Notes under the pieces: model-generated
Told to the model about the DNA's origin: nothing
Database searches by the model: none
The model's input: the letters and a program-made list of their open reading frames with translations, nothing else
Assembly: GCF_000719345.1 (NCBI RefSeq)
Contig: NZ_JOFX01000083.1
Span: 1-8,735, forward strand
Reading direction: 5' to 3'
Length of the DNA: 8,735 bases
Origin: Streptomyces sp. NRRL F-2664
GTDB taxonomy: Bacteria > Actinomycetota > Actinomycetes > Streptomycetales > Streptomycetaceae
Shown here: one piece after another, positions 1-6,268 of the stretch
Numbering within the stretch: the first letter of the stretch is position 1
Layout: every line of letters begins with the position of its first letter
Program-made: the position numbers and the translations under genes

Positions 1-174
1 CCCGCGACCGGCGCCGACGGCCGCATCGTGCTGCCGGAGGTCTTCACCGACGCGGACCTCGCCCCGGGTACCTACCAGCTGCGCCTGGCCACCCCGGACA
101 GCGTGATCCTGATCCTCGACATCGAGATCACGGCCCCGGCCCCGCAGGGGGCTGCTCTGTTGGGTCCCGGGTAG
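1..174 (+). CDS. C-terminal end of an unknown gene, partial at window edge
   Basis: Frame 1 is open from the window edge to a TAG at 172-174, giving 57 residues, with G or C in almost every third position up to about base 145, so it is probably truly coding. The readable part has alternating hydrophobic residues and the pattern [16 protein letters not shown] (around residues 6-28), which resembles the last strands of a small beta-sandwich or carboxypeptidase-regulatory-like domain; that is a fold impression, not a family assignment. The last dozen codons (from about 142) read into DNA that looks like an end of the adjacent IS30 remnant, with a GGGGCTGCTCTGTTGGG-like stretch, so the native stop may have been lost and the present tail borrowed from the insertion sequence. 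The start lies outside the window. I do not recognise the gene. Confidence 0.5.
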   Translation, partial: PATGADGRIVLPEVFTDADLAPGTYQLRLATPDSVILILDIEITAPAPQGAALLGPG

Positions 175-194
175 TCGAGTGGTGCAGCGCATAA

Positions 195-925
195 GCCGGT
201 TGCCGGGCAAGTAAGACCAGCATCACGTAGCGCGTGATCCGCTCGACCAGGGTGCCGATCGCGGAGCCGTTGTTCTTGCCGATGAACAGGTCACCCTCCC
301 AGTGGCTGGGAACGGCCCGGTCGTCGGCCTCGGACGGCCGGTCGCTGATCATCGCCATCGGTGCCGGGAAGCGTGAACAGGCTGGTCAGGACGACGTTGG
401 GGCTTACGGAGGGTACGACCGGTTCGCAGGGCCTTGGTGACAGTTCACCCCGGCCTTGGACGTAGAGGGCCTGGTAGATCGTCTCGTGTGATACGTGCAT
501 CTCCGGCTGGTCGGGGAAGTGCAGGCGCAGGCTCCGGCTGATCTGCTCGGGAGTCCACTTCAGCCCCAGCCATGACTGGATGGTCACGCAGCAGCAGACA
601 CGCCGCGATCCTCCCGGCCTTGGGGCGGGGCCGCCTGGCCGCTGCGCGGACATGTGCGGTGTGTGGCCGGTACTGGCCGTTCACAGGGTGCCGGGTGGAC
701 CTTCCGGCAGACGGTGAACGGGCTGCGGGCGAGCTCGGCCGCAATCGCACGGACGGTGGCCTTCTCCCGCAGCCGGCCGGCGATGTGTGTCCGCTCGTCC
801 TCACCGAGATACCGGGAGTCCCCGCGGACCTCGATCAGCCGCGTCTTCGCGGTCCTGACGGCACGGACTGCGACCGAGGGCGCATGTTTCGCCTTCGGTC
901 GCCGTCTCTTCGCCTGGCCCTTCAT
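195..925 (-). pseudogene. IS30-family transposase, multiply frameshifted and C-terminally truncated
   Basis: The likely start is the ATG at 923-925, after which an N-terminal helix-turn-helix segment reads RYLGEDERTHIAGRLREK then ATVRAIAAELARSPFTV, the IS30 DNA-binding signature. The frame changes near 690 (HPVNGQYRPHTAHVRAAARR), again near 590 (KWTPEQISRSLRLHFPDQPE and HVSHETIYQALYVQGRGEL), near 455 (ALRTGRTLRKPQRRP), near 360 ([20 protein letters not shown] then [20 protein letters not shown]), and once more near 210 (LPGN). The EGDL aspartate starting the DDE core is present, but everything after about [14 protein letters not shown], including the second D and the E, is missing. Known family length is roughly 330-400 residues; about 240 remain. 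The protein cannot be active. The number of separate shifts points to old decay rather than a single error. Confidence 0.87.
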
Positions 926-1054
926 CCGTAACCCATCCCTTGATCCACAAGGGATGGGCAGAGCTCGCGCTCGCGTTCTTTCAGGAGCTTCCTGGGCCCT
1001 GCGGCCTCCGGTCCTCCCTGACATCGGAGTCCACTGCAACTCCCTACGGACGGG

Positions 1055-1080
1055 TGTTGCAACGACCTCTTGAACTGAAG
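1055..1080 (-). repeat. Probable terminal end of the IS3-family remnant
   Basis: TGTTGCAACGACC lies 17 bases beyond the IS3 transposase stop and begins with TG, as IS3-family ends do (TG...CA, known for the family). The matching opposite end is not in the window, so this is an inference from position and the terminal dinucleotide. Confidence 0.35.
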
Positions 1081-1096
1081 GTGCGGGCAAGGGAGT

Positions 1097-1224
1097 TCAC
1101 GCTGCGAGTATGAGTTTACGTCCTTGCCGGTGCTGCTGTTCGAACTCGGCGGGTAAGAGGTAGCCGAGGGTGCTATGGCGCCTGCGGGCGTTGTAGCAGG
1201 TGAGCCACTGGGAGATCTCCAGCC
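1097..1224 (-). pseudogene. IS3-family transposase, C-terminal fragment
   Basis: Reading the minus strand from about 1224 to the TGA at 1097-1099 gives EISQWLTCYNARRRHSTLGY followed by LLPAEFEQQHRQGRKLILAA. The motif W--YN-RRRHS-LGY--PAEFE is the standard C-terminal end of IS3-family (OrfB, rve integrase fold) transposases. Only about 42 residues are left; the catalytic DDE residues lie upstream in the family and are absent. The sequence departs from the family at about 1224, where an IS481 C-terminus begins on the opposite strand, so the two ends are joined tail to tail. The remnant sits directly upstream of the IS30 remnant and may mark an IS3 insertion into its 5' flank. Confidence 0.8.
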
Positions 1225-1227
1225 TGG

Positions 1228-1308
1228 AATCACCACCGCGGACACACCGCGCCCGCAGGCAAACCACCCGCCAGCCGCGTCTCCAACCTCATTGGGCAAT
1301 ACACCTAG
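1228..1308 (+). pseudogene. IS481-family transposase, C-terminal fragment
   Basis: The frame starting at 1228 reads NHHRGHTAPAGKPPASRVSN then LIGQYT and stops with TAG at 1306-1308. The pattern YNHHRGHTAL-G-PPASRV-NL-GQ at the extreme C-terminus is characteristic of IS481-family transposases as I remember them; here W replaces the usual Y before NHH and the fragment begins right there, so the junction with the IS3 remnant is at about 1225. Only 26 codons survive and no catalytic residue is included. G or C in most third positions supports this frame. An alternative frame that starts at 1175 and runs to 1399 crosses the same bases but makes less sense before 1310. Confidence 0.6.
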
Positions 1309-1399
1309 TGCTGTGACCGCCCAGCGCGAGGAACGCGCCCGCATCCGCAGCGAGAAAGACATCCGCTGGGGCGGACGCCCCCTCGCACCCGCAGCCTGA
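1309..1399 (+). pseudogene. Unidentified coding-like tail after the IS481 fragment
   Basis: From about 1310 another plus frame reads AVTAQREERARIRSEKDIRW then GGRPLAPAA and ends in TGA at 1397-1399. It is rich in Arg, Glu and Ala, likely helical, and almost all its third positions are G or C, so it is probably the end of a real protein. I do not recognise the family. The frame upstream of 1309 belongs to the IS481 remnant, so this tail has no plausible start of its own. It ends exactly at the left copy of the 18-bp repeat that brackets the IS630 transposase, so it was probably the host sequence, or another element, that the IS630 entered. Confidence 0.35.
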
Positions 1400-1416
1400 C
1401 CAACCCGGCGAACCTA
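1399..1416 (+). repeat. Left copy of 18-bp direct repeat bracketing the IS630 gene
   Basis: ACCAACCCGGCGAACCTA occurs here and again, identical and in the same orientation, at 2508-2525. This copy contains the IS630 transposase stop codon (CTA on plus, TAG on minus). IS630-type elements normally have inverted ends and duplicate only TA, so a long direct repeat is not what the family predicts. Confidence 0.8.
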
Positions 1417-2455
1417 GGCGAGCACTTTGGGGTGGCGGGCGTTGGCGTTGCGCCAGCGCAGGTAGCGGTGCAGGGCCCGGGTCTGCGCGGGGTGGCTGCG
1501 GTGGTGGGAATTGGCCGGGGTGAACTGCCGCAGCGGGCCGAAGTGGGCCTCAACCGGGTTGGCCCAGGAGGCGTAGGCCGGGGTGAAGCACAGTTCGACC
1601 TTGTTCTTCGTCGCCCGGCGGCGGATGTCCGTGCCGGTGTGGGGGAGAGGTTGTCCAGGGTGGTGTAGATCGGGGCGCCGTCGAGTCGGGCGGCGCGGAT
1701 CGATTTCAGCGCGGTCAGGCTGTTGGCGGTGCCCTTGCGGCGGCGGTTGACGCCCCACAGGCGATCGTCGCCGGCGGAGTAGCAGCCGTGGAAGTAGGTG
1801 ACGCCATGGGTGCGGCGGTAGGTCGCCGGGAGCCGGTTGGGTTTGCCCTGCTCGGCCCAGCAGGAGCCGGCGGTGGGCCTGGTCCCCACCGGTCCGGACT
1901 CGTCGAAGGCGAAGACCCGGTCCGGGAAGCGGTCCAGGACCTCCTCGATCCGGTCCAGTTTGGCGTCGCGGGCGGGTCCGGGGACTCCTTCCAGGTCTTG
2001 GTGCGCTGGAAGGTTATGCCGCGGCGGGCGAGCAGGCAGCGTAACGCCTCGCGGCCGATGCGGATGATCCTTCCGTGGACTTTCCTCAGGTAGGAGACGA
2101 TTCTAAGTAGTGACCAGCGGGTTGAGGGCTGGCCGAGTGCGGTCGGGCGGGTGGTAGCCGTCTGGGTGGCGAAGTCCTCGTCGTCAGGCTTGAGCAGGCG
2201 GGGACGGCCTCCCGCCCATTGAGGGTCCAGGCAGGCCAGGCCGATCTCATTGAACCGGTGGACCACGTCCCGGACGGTGTCCCCGCCGGCGTGCACCAGC
2301 TGGGCGATCACCGGCACCCGGTTCCCGCCGGCCGAGGCCAGCAGCATCATCGCGCGCCGGTATCGCACTGAACTGGTACCGCCCCGGCACACGATCTGCT
2401 GCAGCCGCTGTCCCTCCTGGTCGGCCAGTCTGCGCACACGGACAGGCTCGGCCAC
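1414..2455 (-). pseudogene. IS630-family transposase, nearly full length with two frameshifts
   Basis: The likely start is GTG at 2453-2455 (VAEPVRVRRLADQEGQRLQQ), where the family-like protein begins; an open frame continues 28 codons further upstream but does not look native. Next comes a helix-turn-helix region (SVRYRRAMMLLASAGGNRVP, then VIAQLV and VRDVVHRFNEIGLACLDPQW) and the linker GRPRLL. After FQRTKTWKESPDP the frame shifts by an extra base near 1975; the DDE domain follows: VFAFDESGPVGTRP (first D), IYTTLDNLS (second D), then a second shift in a run of five Gs (1641-1645, plus strand), then KVELCFTPAYASWANPVEAH (E) and FGPLRQF. The stop is TAG at 1414-1416. All three catalytic acids and about 345 residues survive across three frames, so this is a recently broken copy, or sequencing errors remain in homopolymers. 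The second shift could be passed by -1 slippage on the C5 run; the first could not. Confidence 0.9.
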
Positions 2456-2507
2456 CGCGCCTCCAGTCGTGGGAATGGATGTCACCGCACACCCAACCGC
2501 CCCGACC

Positions 2508-2525
2508 ACCAACCCGGCGAACCTA
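2508..2525 (+). repeat. Right copy of 18-bp direct repeat bracketing the IS630 gene
   Basis: Identical to 1399-1416 and 53 bases upstream of the IS630 start. Together the copies enclose the transposase and its leader almost exactly. Confidence 0.8.
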
Positions 2526-3112
2526 TGCGGCCACAGCACCAGGCCTTTGCATGGGCCGCCACCTGCTTACACACTGGATTGGGTCGTTCGCATTTCGTTC
2601 GAACGGCGTTATGTCCGGCACGGCGGGGCGGGTGCTGCTCATTCCGTACTATGCCGGATCCCGCGGCGATGGCCTCGTCTTTGCGCGATCGGTGCATGCC
2701 GCCTGTGACAGCCCGTGGCTTTGACGGCTGGCCGCACCAGCATGCCGGGTCCCCATCCCCCTAATCGATGGGGACCCGGCCGCGGCCTCGCCTGCTCTCC
2801 GGGGGGTGGGGGAGGCAGGTGAGTCGCCCTCCAGCGGTCCCGCTCAAGTCCGCCAGAGGTGGGGCTGCCCGGTGAGCCGGGGAAGGAGTCGCGGGCTGCC
2901 ATCGACAAAGCTACGGGTGGTGCGGCCGAAAAACGATGCCTGGTGGGGTTGAAGGGCCGATTGTCGGGTTAGGTCTGCCCGTTCGGAGTGGGACATTCGG
3001 CGACGTTCCTGGGGTTGGTGGTGGGGTGGCCGGGCCCGAGGGACACGGGGGTGGCTGAGCCGAGCCGGACCTCGTACACACTGCATTAGAGACATCCGAT
3101 GCAGTTGATCTG
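2526..3112. other. Stretch with no recognisable gene
   Basis: No frame on either strand in these 587 bases gives a protein I recognise. The part up to about 2740 is less GC-biased than its surroundings and contains the perfect palindrome CGTTCGAACG at 2596-2605, which could be a regulator site or chance. A strong hairpin lies at 2744-2780. Close to the IS110 stop a short inverted repeat (CTGCAT at 3081-3086, ATGCAG at 3099-3104) may belong to the right end of that element. The open frames here are patchy in codon bias and lack convincing starts, so I call none of them. Confidence 0.5.
2744..2780. terminator. Perfect 14-bp hairpin, possible bidirectional terminator
   Basis: GCCGGGTCCCCATC (2744-2757) is exactly complementary to GATGGGGACCCGGC (2767-2780) with a 9-base loop CCCCTAATC. 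The stem is very stable, but there is no run of T on either side, so it fits a GC-rich actinomycete terminator or the stem of a lost mobile element equally well. No intact gene ends next to it on either strand. Confidence 0.4.
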
Positions 3113-4354
3113 TCAAGCGGCGGTGGTGAGTTGTGTGGTCGGCGTGGGCGGGAGCGCGGTGAGCTCGTCGTAGGGTGTGCGCTTGGTGAGGCAGGGGTGG
3201 AGGCAGCCGAGCATGCGGTTGGAGAGATTGCGCTGGGCGGCTGTGTGGCGGTCTTTCATCGGCTCGTGGCTTGTCGTAGTGGGCTCGGGCACTTGGGGAG
3301 GTGGTCAGGCTGGCGAACCCCAGACATAGCCGACCGGGGCCAGACGCTGGTTCTTGACCCTGCGGGCCATGACCGCGAGGCTTCTGCCGGACGCCCGGGT
3401 GGCCGGCGCGGCCCCGGTGAAGGCTTTGAGGCCTTTCGCGTCGGTGAATCGGGATCGGTCGTCGCCGATCTCGGCGAGCACCCGGGCGCCGGTGGGTGAC
3501 CGGAGCCCTGGAAAGCTGGTGATGGTCGCGGCGTCCGGGTGCGCATCAGAAGACTCCACCGTCGCTTCGGCAGGGTCGTCGACGCTGATGCAGGCGGCAT
3601 CAAGCTGTCTGAGCAGGGCGATGGCCTGGTGTCCCATGGCTTGCCCGACTTGGTGGGGCTGGCGCGTCTGCGGCATGGGCAGGGCTTCTCTCAGTTGTTC
3701 GGCTTCTGCCTCGATGCCGCGCTGGCGGTCGGCCTTCTTCAGCAGCGCGCGCAGCTGGACGCGGGTGAGCTTCGCCGCCTGATCCGGAGTGGGGGCTGCG
3801 GCCAGCACGGTGCGGGCGATTTTGCTGCTGATCCCTTCGCGGTCGTGCTGGAAGGCCGCGGGGAAGCCGGGGAAGTATTCGCGTAGGTGAGAGCGGAGTT
3901 TGTTGCCTGTCTGGGTGCGGTCCCAGACCGCGTCCTGCTGGGCGCGGGCCAGGACGGCGATCGCTTGGGCGGGCTTGCTGTCGTCGGGCAGCGGCCGGTG
4001 GGCGGCCTTGTCCGTGCGCAGGGTGTTCGCGGGCACCATGGCGTCGAGGTGGTCGGACTTCTTGCGGGTGACTGCGTGGCGGTCGCGGTAGCGGGCGGCG
4101 GCCGTCGGGTTGATCGCGTAGATGGGCCGGCCGGTCGCGCGGAGGCAGGCGACGAGGAGGCCGCGGGAGGTCTCGATCGTGACGGGGACTGGAGTGTCGG
4201 CGGTGTCGCCGCGGGTGGTGGGGAGTTCGAGGAGCTGGTGCAGGCCCTCGAGGCCGTCGGTGGTCCGGGCCCTTGCCGCCAGGGTTCCCTCGTGGTCGGC
4301 CAGGGCGGCGTCGTGATGGTCGCTGGCCCAGTCGGTTGCGCAGGTGACGGTCAT
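3113..4354 (-). pseudogene. IS110-family transposase, nearly full length, frameshifted near the 3' end
   Basis: The start ATG at 4352-4354 gives MTVTCATDWASDHHDAALAD, the usual IS110 N-terminus, even though the frame is open 69 codons further upstream. The N-terminal RuvC-like DEDD domain is visible: D in DWASDHHD, E in VPVTIETSRG, and the pair in KKSDHLDAMVPANTLRTD. A helical middle (YFPGFPAAFQHDREGISSKI) leads into the C-terminal Tnp_20 domain with TITSFPGLRSPTGARVLAEI and LKAFTGAAPATRASGRSLAV. After VKNQRLAPVGYVWG the frame ends in TGA; shifts near 3315 (FASLTTSPSARAHYDKPRAD) and 3255 (RHTAAQRNLSNRMLGCLHPC) restore the family C-terminus, which ends LTTAA at 3113-3115. Reassembled length is close to the roughly 400 residues of intact members. 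Even broken, the long first frame keeps both domains. Its 5' non-coding flank is described separately. Confidence 0.92.
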
Positions 4355-4580
4355 TTTGCCGTGTTCGTCCTGTCGGTCGGGGGGCGTGCTGCTGGTCGCA
4401 GCCGTGCGGGGGCACGGGTCTCCCTGATGGAAGGGCTCGATGGCCCTGCATCCGATCAGTCGTTCGTGACCCCAGCGGCCCGCAGGGCCCTCGGTCTGCT
4501 CCAGCGCTCGGCGGCTTCGGGCGTGGTGAGAGGTGACCCCTGTGGGCGGCTGGGACCACAAACCCCAGCGATCTGATCAT
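4355..4580 (-). ncRNA. IS110 5' non-coding region, candidate bridge RNA
   Basis: IS110 recombinases use a non-coding RNA made from the element's own non-coding end to choose donor and target (established for IS621 and relatives). The 226 bases upstream of this transposase are structured: a 6-bp hairpin GCTGGG/CCCAGC with a 9-base loop (4549-4569), an 8-base direct repeat GTGACCCC (plus strand, 4466-4473 and 4533-4540), and a stem-loop at 4426-4452 in which GATG and AGGGC pair with GCCCT and CATC around the loop CATCGA (minus strand). A frame happens to stay open through this region, but its residues do not look like IS110 protein. Exact RNA ends and guide loops cannot be set by eye. Confidence 0.5.
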
Positions 4581-4603
4581 CGGACTGGAGGCGGTGGTCG
4601 TGT

Positions 4604-4698
4604 TCGTGGTGCTGGACGGTCCCGGAGGTCGGCTCTTGACCAGGGGATCCGGTCCCAGGGGGTGTTTGCGGCTTCTCCGGAACCGACCAGCACCACGA
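4604..4698. repeat. Inverted repeat, 23-bp arms with two mismatches
   Basis: The left arm (4604-4626) begins TCGTGGTGCTGG and the right arm (4676-4698) ends CCAGCACCACGA. The outer 12 bp are perfect and 21 of 23 bp match overall, with 49 bases between the arms. This is the form of a small non-autonomous element with terminal inverted repeats, or of a large hairpin. No transposase frame lies inside. It abuts a second inverted repeat, sharing base 4698. Confidence 0.75.
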
Positions 4699-4770
4699 GT
4701 GATGCGGGGCCCGCGGTCTCTTTCAGGGCCTCGATGGGCCGGGGTGGGCCTGGCGGTGCCCCGCATCACT
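4698..4770. repeat. Inverted repeat, perfect 13-bp arms
   Basis: AGTGATGCGGGGC (4698-4710) is exactly complementary to GCCCCGCATCACT (4758-4770), enclosing 47 bases. On the minus strand the enclosed part contains GGCC-CATCGA-GGCC followed by CCCTG and GAGACC, echoing the CATCGA-loop hairpin and the GGGAGACC after it in the neighbouring IS110 5' region (4420-4452). The repeat begins exactly where the second IS110 gene loses homology, and its arm contains that gene's present stop codon. Confidence 0.75.
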
Positions 4771-5650
4771 GCCCATTAGGGAGGGCCTCCAGGAGTTCCT
4801 CGATCCGGGCTGCGAGGAGTTTTCGCTGGTCAAGAACGGACTGGAGTGGAGTGGCGAGGCCGGGGACGATCAGCGCAGCTGCTTCAGTGCCCCGGACGAC
4901 GACGGTCTGTTCGTCGAGTGCAGTGAAGGTGTCCTGATCAGTCGCTCGGCCATTCGCGGTGCTTTGGAACGTATCGGGGTCACGAGGCGACGGCGTCCGG
5001 CTTTGCGGATCTGGGCCGGGGAGCCGGACTGGTCCAGCAGTCTGAGCACGGCCGGGTGCTGGATTCGAGGTCCGAAGACTCGTTCCAGGGACGGGTGGAT
5101 CTGGGTGAGGAGGCCGCGGAGACGGTCCGGGTGGACTCGCCCGCGAGATCGTCGTCGAACCCGGAGATCATGGCGAGCTCGGCAACGGTCTCGTCCGCGA
5201 GATCGGTGGTCCTCAGGGTGTGCGGCATCGCTCTGGCGGCGTCCGCGGTGATGAACGCGTCGCGGGCGTCCGTTTCCGCCTCGCCCGGGTAGAGGTCGCG
5301 GCGCCCGACGGCACCAGCCACGAGGGCACGGCGCCGGCCGCCGCCCGCCGGCGCCGCCGACCCGTCGGTGATCCGCCGCATTGTGAGTCCGGGCAGGTAG
5401 GCGGCCCGGCAGCCCGCGTCCCGGGCGACCGCCAGCGGCAGGGCCCCAATGGAAGCCGGCTGGTCGGCGACCACCAGTACCGTTGCGTGCTGGCCTGGAA
5501 CTTATCGAACAGCTCCCGCAGCTTTGGTTCGCTGTTGGGCAGGGGCTTGTCGAAGACCTTCTTCCCCGCCTGGTTCACGGCGGCGGCATGGTGACCGCCC
5601 TTGCCAACGTCCAGGCCGAGACAGACGTCGATGCCCGTCTCGTCCGACAT
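4766..5650 (-). pseudogene. Second IS110-family transposase, frameshifted, lacking the C-terminal domain
   Basis: The start ATG at 5648-5650 gives MSDETGIDVCLGLDVGKGGH followed by HAAAVNQAGKKVFDKPLPNS, an IS110 N-terminus of a different subgroup from the one at 3113-4354. Shifts near 5487, 5130 and 4950 split it into four frames: VLVVADQPASIGALPLAVAR, DLYPGEAETDARDAFITADA, FDDDLAGEST, then LTQIHPSLERVFGPRIQHPA and IRKAGRRRLVTPIRSKAPRM, then TALDEQTVVVRGTEAAALIV and LLAARIEELLEALPNGQ with TGA at 4766-4768. RuvC-like acids are visible in LDVGK, VADQP and TDARDAF. The Tnp_20 domain (SMPGIG region) is missing because the gene ends at the inverted repeat 4698-4770. A 23-codon in-frame insertion splits the MRRI-DLYPG segment. 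Confidence 0.9.
5298..5366 (-). repeat. 69-bp in-frame insertion with a perfect 10-bp hairpin
   Basis: Family members run from MRRI straight into ADLYPGEAKTDARD (from memory of the family). Here 23 residues rich in Gly, Ala and Arg (DGSAAPAGGG...) sit between MRRIT and DLYPG without breaking the frame. The DNA contains CGGCGCCGGC (5329-5338) and its exact complement GCCGGCGCCG (5347-5356) around an 8-base loop. It looks like a small palindromic unit inserted into the gene. A rare natural family variant is the alternative. Confidence 0.55.
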
Positions 5651-5800
5651 GCCTTCACGCGCTCGCATTCTTCCCGGCCCCACCCGTGGCATCAGCGTGC
5701 CGGCATCCACGTTGCCGAGAGACTGCCCAAGGGGGGCGCTTGTGCCTCTGATCAGCGGTCTGCCGATGCCTCCGACACCGGCGACACTACCTTTTCGATC
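5651..5800 (-). ncRNA. 5' non-coding region of the second IS110, candidate bridge RNA
   Basis: This stretch directly precedes the second IS110 start, where IS110-group elements carry their guide RNA (known for the group). On the minus strand GTGG and CCAC enclose a segment with the palindrome TGCCGGCA and a repeated GGCATC on plus (near 5688 and 5701). No protein-like frame of the family is visible. The left boundary is set only by where the neighbouring IS5 fragment and its hairpin begin, so the extent is a guess. Confidence 0.35.
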
Positions 5801-5844
5801 ATCATCGGCTGGGGGACCGAGTCATACCGGGGCCGGAGGCCGGG

Positions 5845-5861
5845 GGCCCTGTTTCAGGGCC
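5845..5861. repeat. Perfect 7-bp hairpin at the IS110/IS5 junction
   Basis: GGCCCTG (5845-5851) pairs exactly with CAGGGCC (5855-5861) around TTT. It lies just before the IS5 homology begins and outside the second IS110 leader, so it may mark an element end or a target site; chance cannot be excluded at this GC content. Confidence 0.45.
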
Positions 5862-6254
5862 ACGAAGACGGTAACGGGGACCTGACAGGTCCGAATCCTG
5901 TCGACAGAGGCAAGTACGGGTCGAAGATCCATTCGATCACCGAGCGGACCGGTTTGCCGATATCCATCGCCGTCTCGGGTGCGAACCTGCACGACAGCCA
6001 GGCCCTGCAACCTCTGGTCCCGGGCACTCCGCCGATCCGCTCCCGCCGCGGACGACGTCGCCGACGCCCCGGCAGACTCCACGGCGACAAAGGTTACGAC
6101 TCCCCCACCTGCGCAGATGGCTACGCGGCCGTGGAATCCGCCACCGCATCGCACGGAAGGGGATCGAGCCGTCGAACCGGCTCGGCCGGCACCGATGGGT
6201 CGTGGAGCGGACCGTGTCGAACACTTCCTCGCGTTCGCAGGCATCGCCGCAGGG
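5858..6254 (+). pseudogene. IS5-family transposase fragment A, truncated, shifted, internally deleted
   Basis: From about 5876 the frame reads GDLTGPNPVDRGKYGSKIHS then ITERTGLPISIAVSGANLHD, IRSRRGRRRRRPGRLHGDKG and YD, a classic IS5-family DDE domain segment including the aspartate of HGDKGYD. One base is lost at about 6101 (GAC TC CCC where GAC TAC CCC is expected), and the next frame gives HLRRWLRGRGIRHRIARKGI then EPSNRLGRHRWVVERTVS, containing the catalytic E in VERT. About 25 codons between VERT and the family end are deleted, and EHFLAFAGIAA follows in a third frame. The N-terminal half, with the first D, is missing. A long open frame through here (5483-6592) crosses non-homologous DNA and a second transposase and is not a real gene. 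Confidence 0.83.
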
Positions 6255-6268
6255 TCGGCCACCCCGGA

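Noticed and set aside
128..358. A separate small minus-strand gene
   Set aside because: It is the part of the IS30 transposase around [20 protein letters not shown], isolated only by frameshifts.
1715..2539. The 274-codon minus frame as an intact protein starting at 2539
   Set aside because: The first 28 codons lie upstream of the family-like start and cross the 18-bp repeat, and the residues after about 1975 are out of frame for the IS630 catalytic domain.
2596..2605. CGTTCGAACG as an SOS (LexA) box
   Set aside because: It lacks the longer spaced actinobacterial pattern (TCGAAC with GTTCGA across a spacer) and no intact gene follows.
3887..4576. A 229-codon plus-strand open frame opposite the IS110 gene
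   Set aside because: It is the antisense shadow of the IS110 transposase and its leader. The minus frame carries the IS110 motifs; the plus frame shows no domain.
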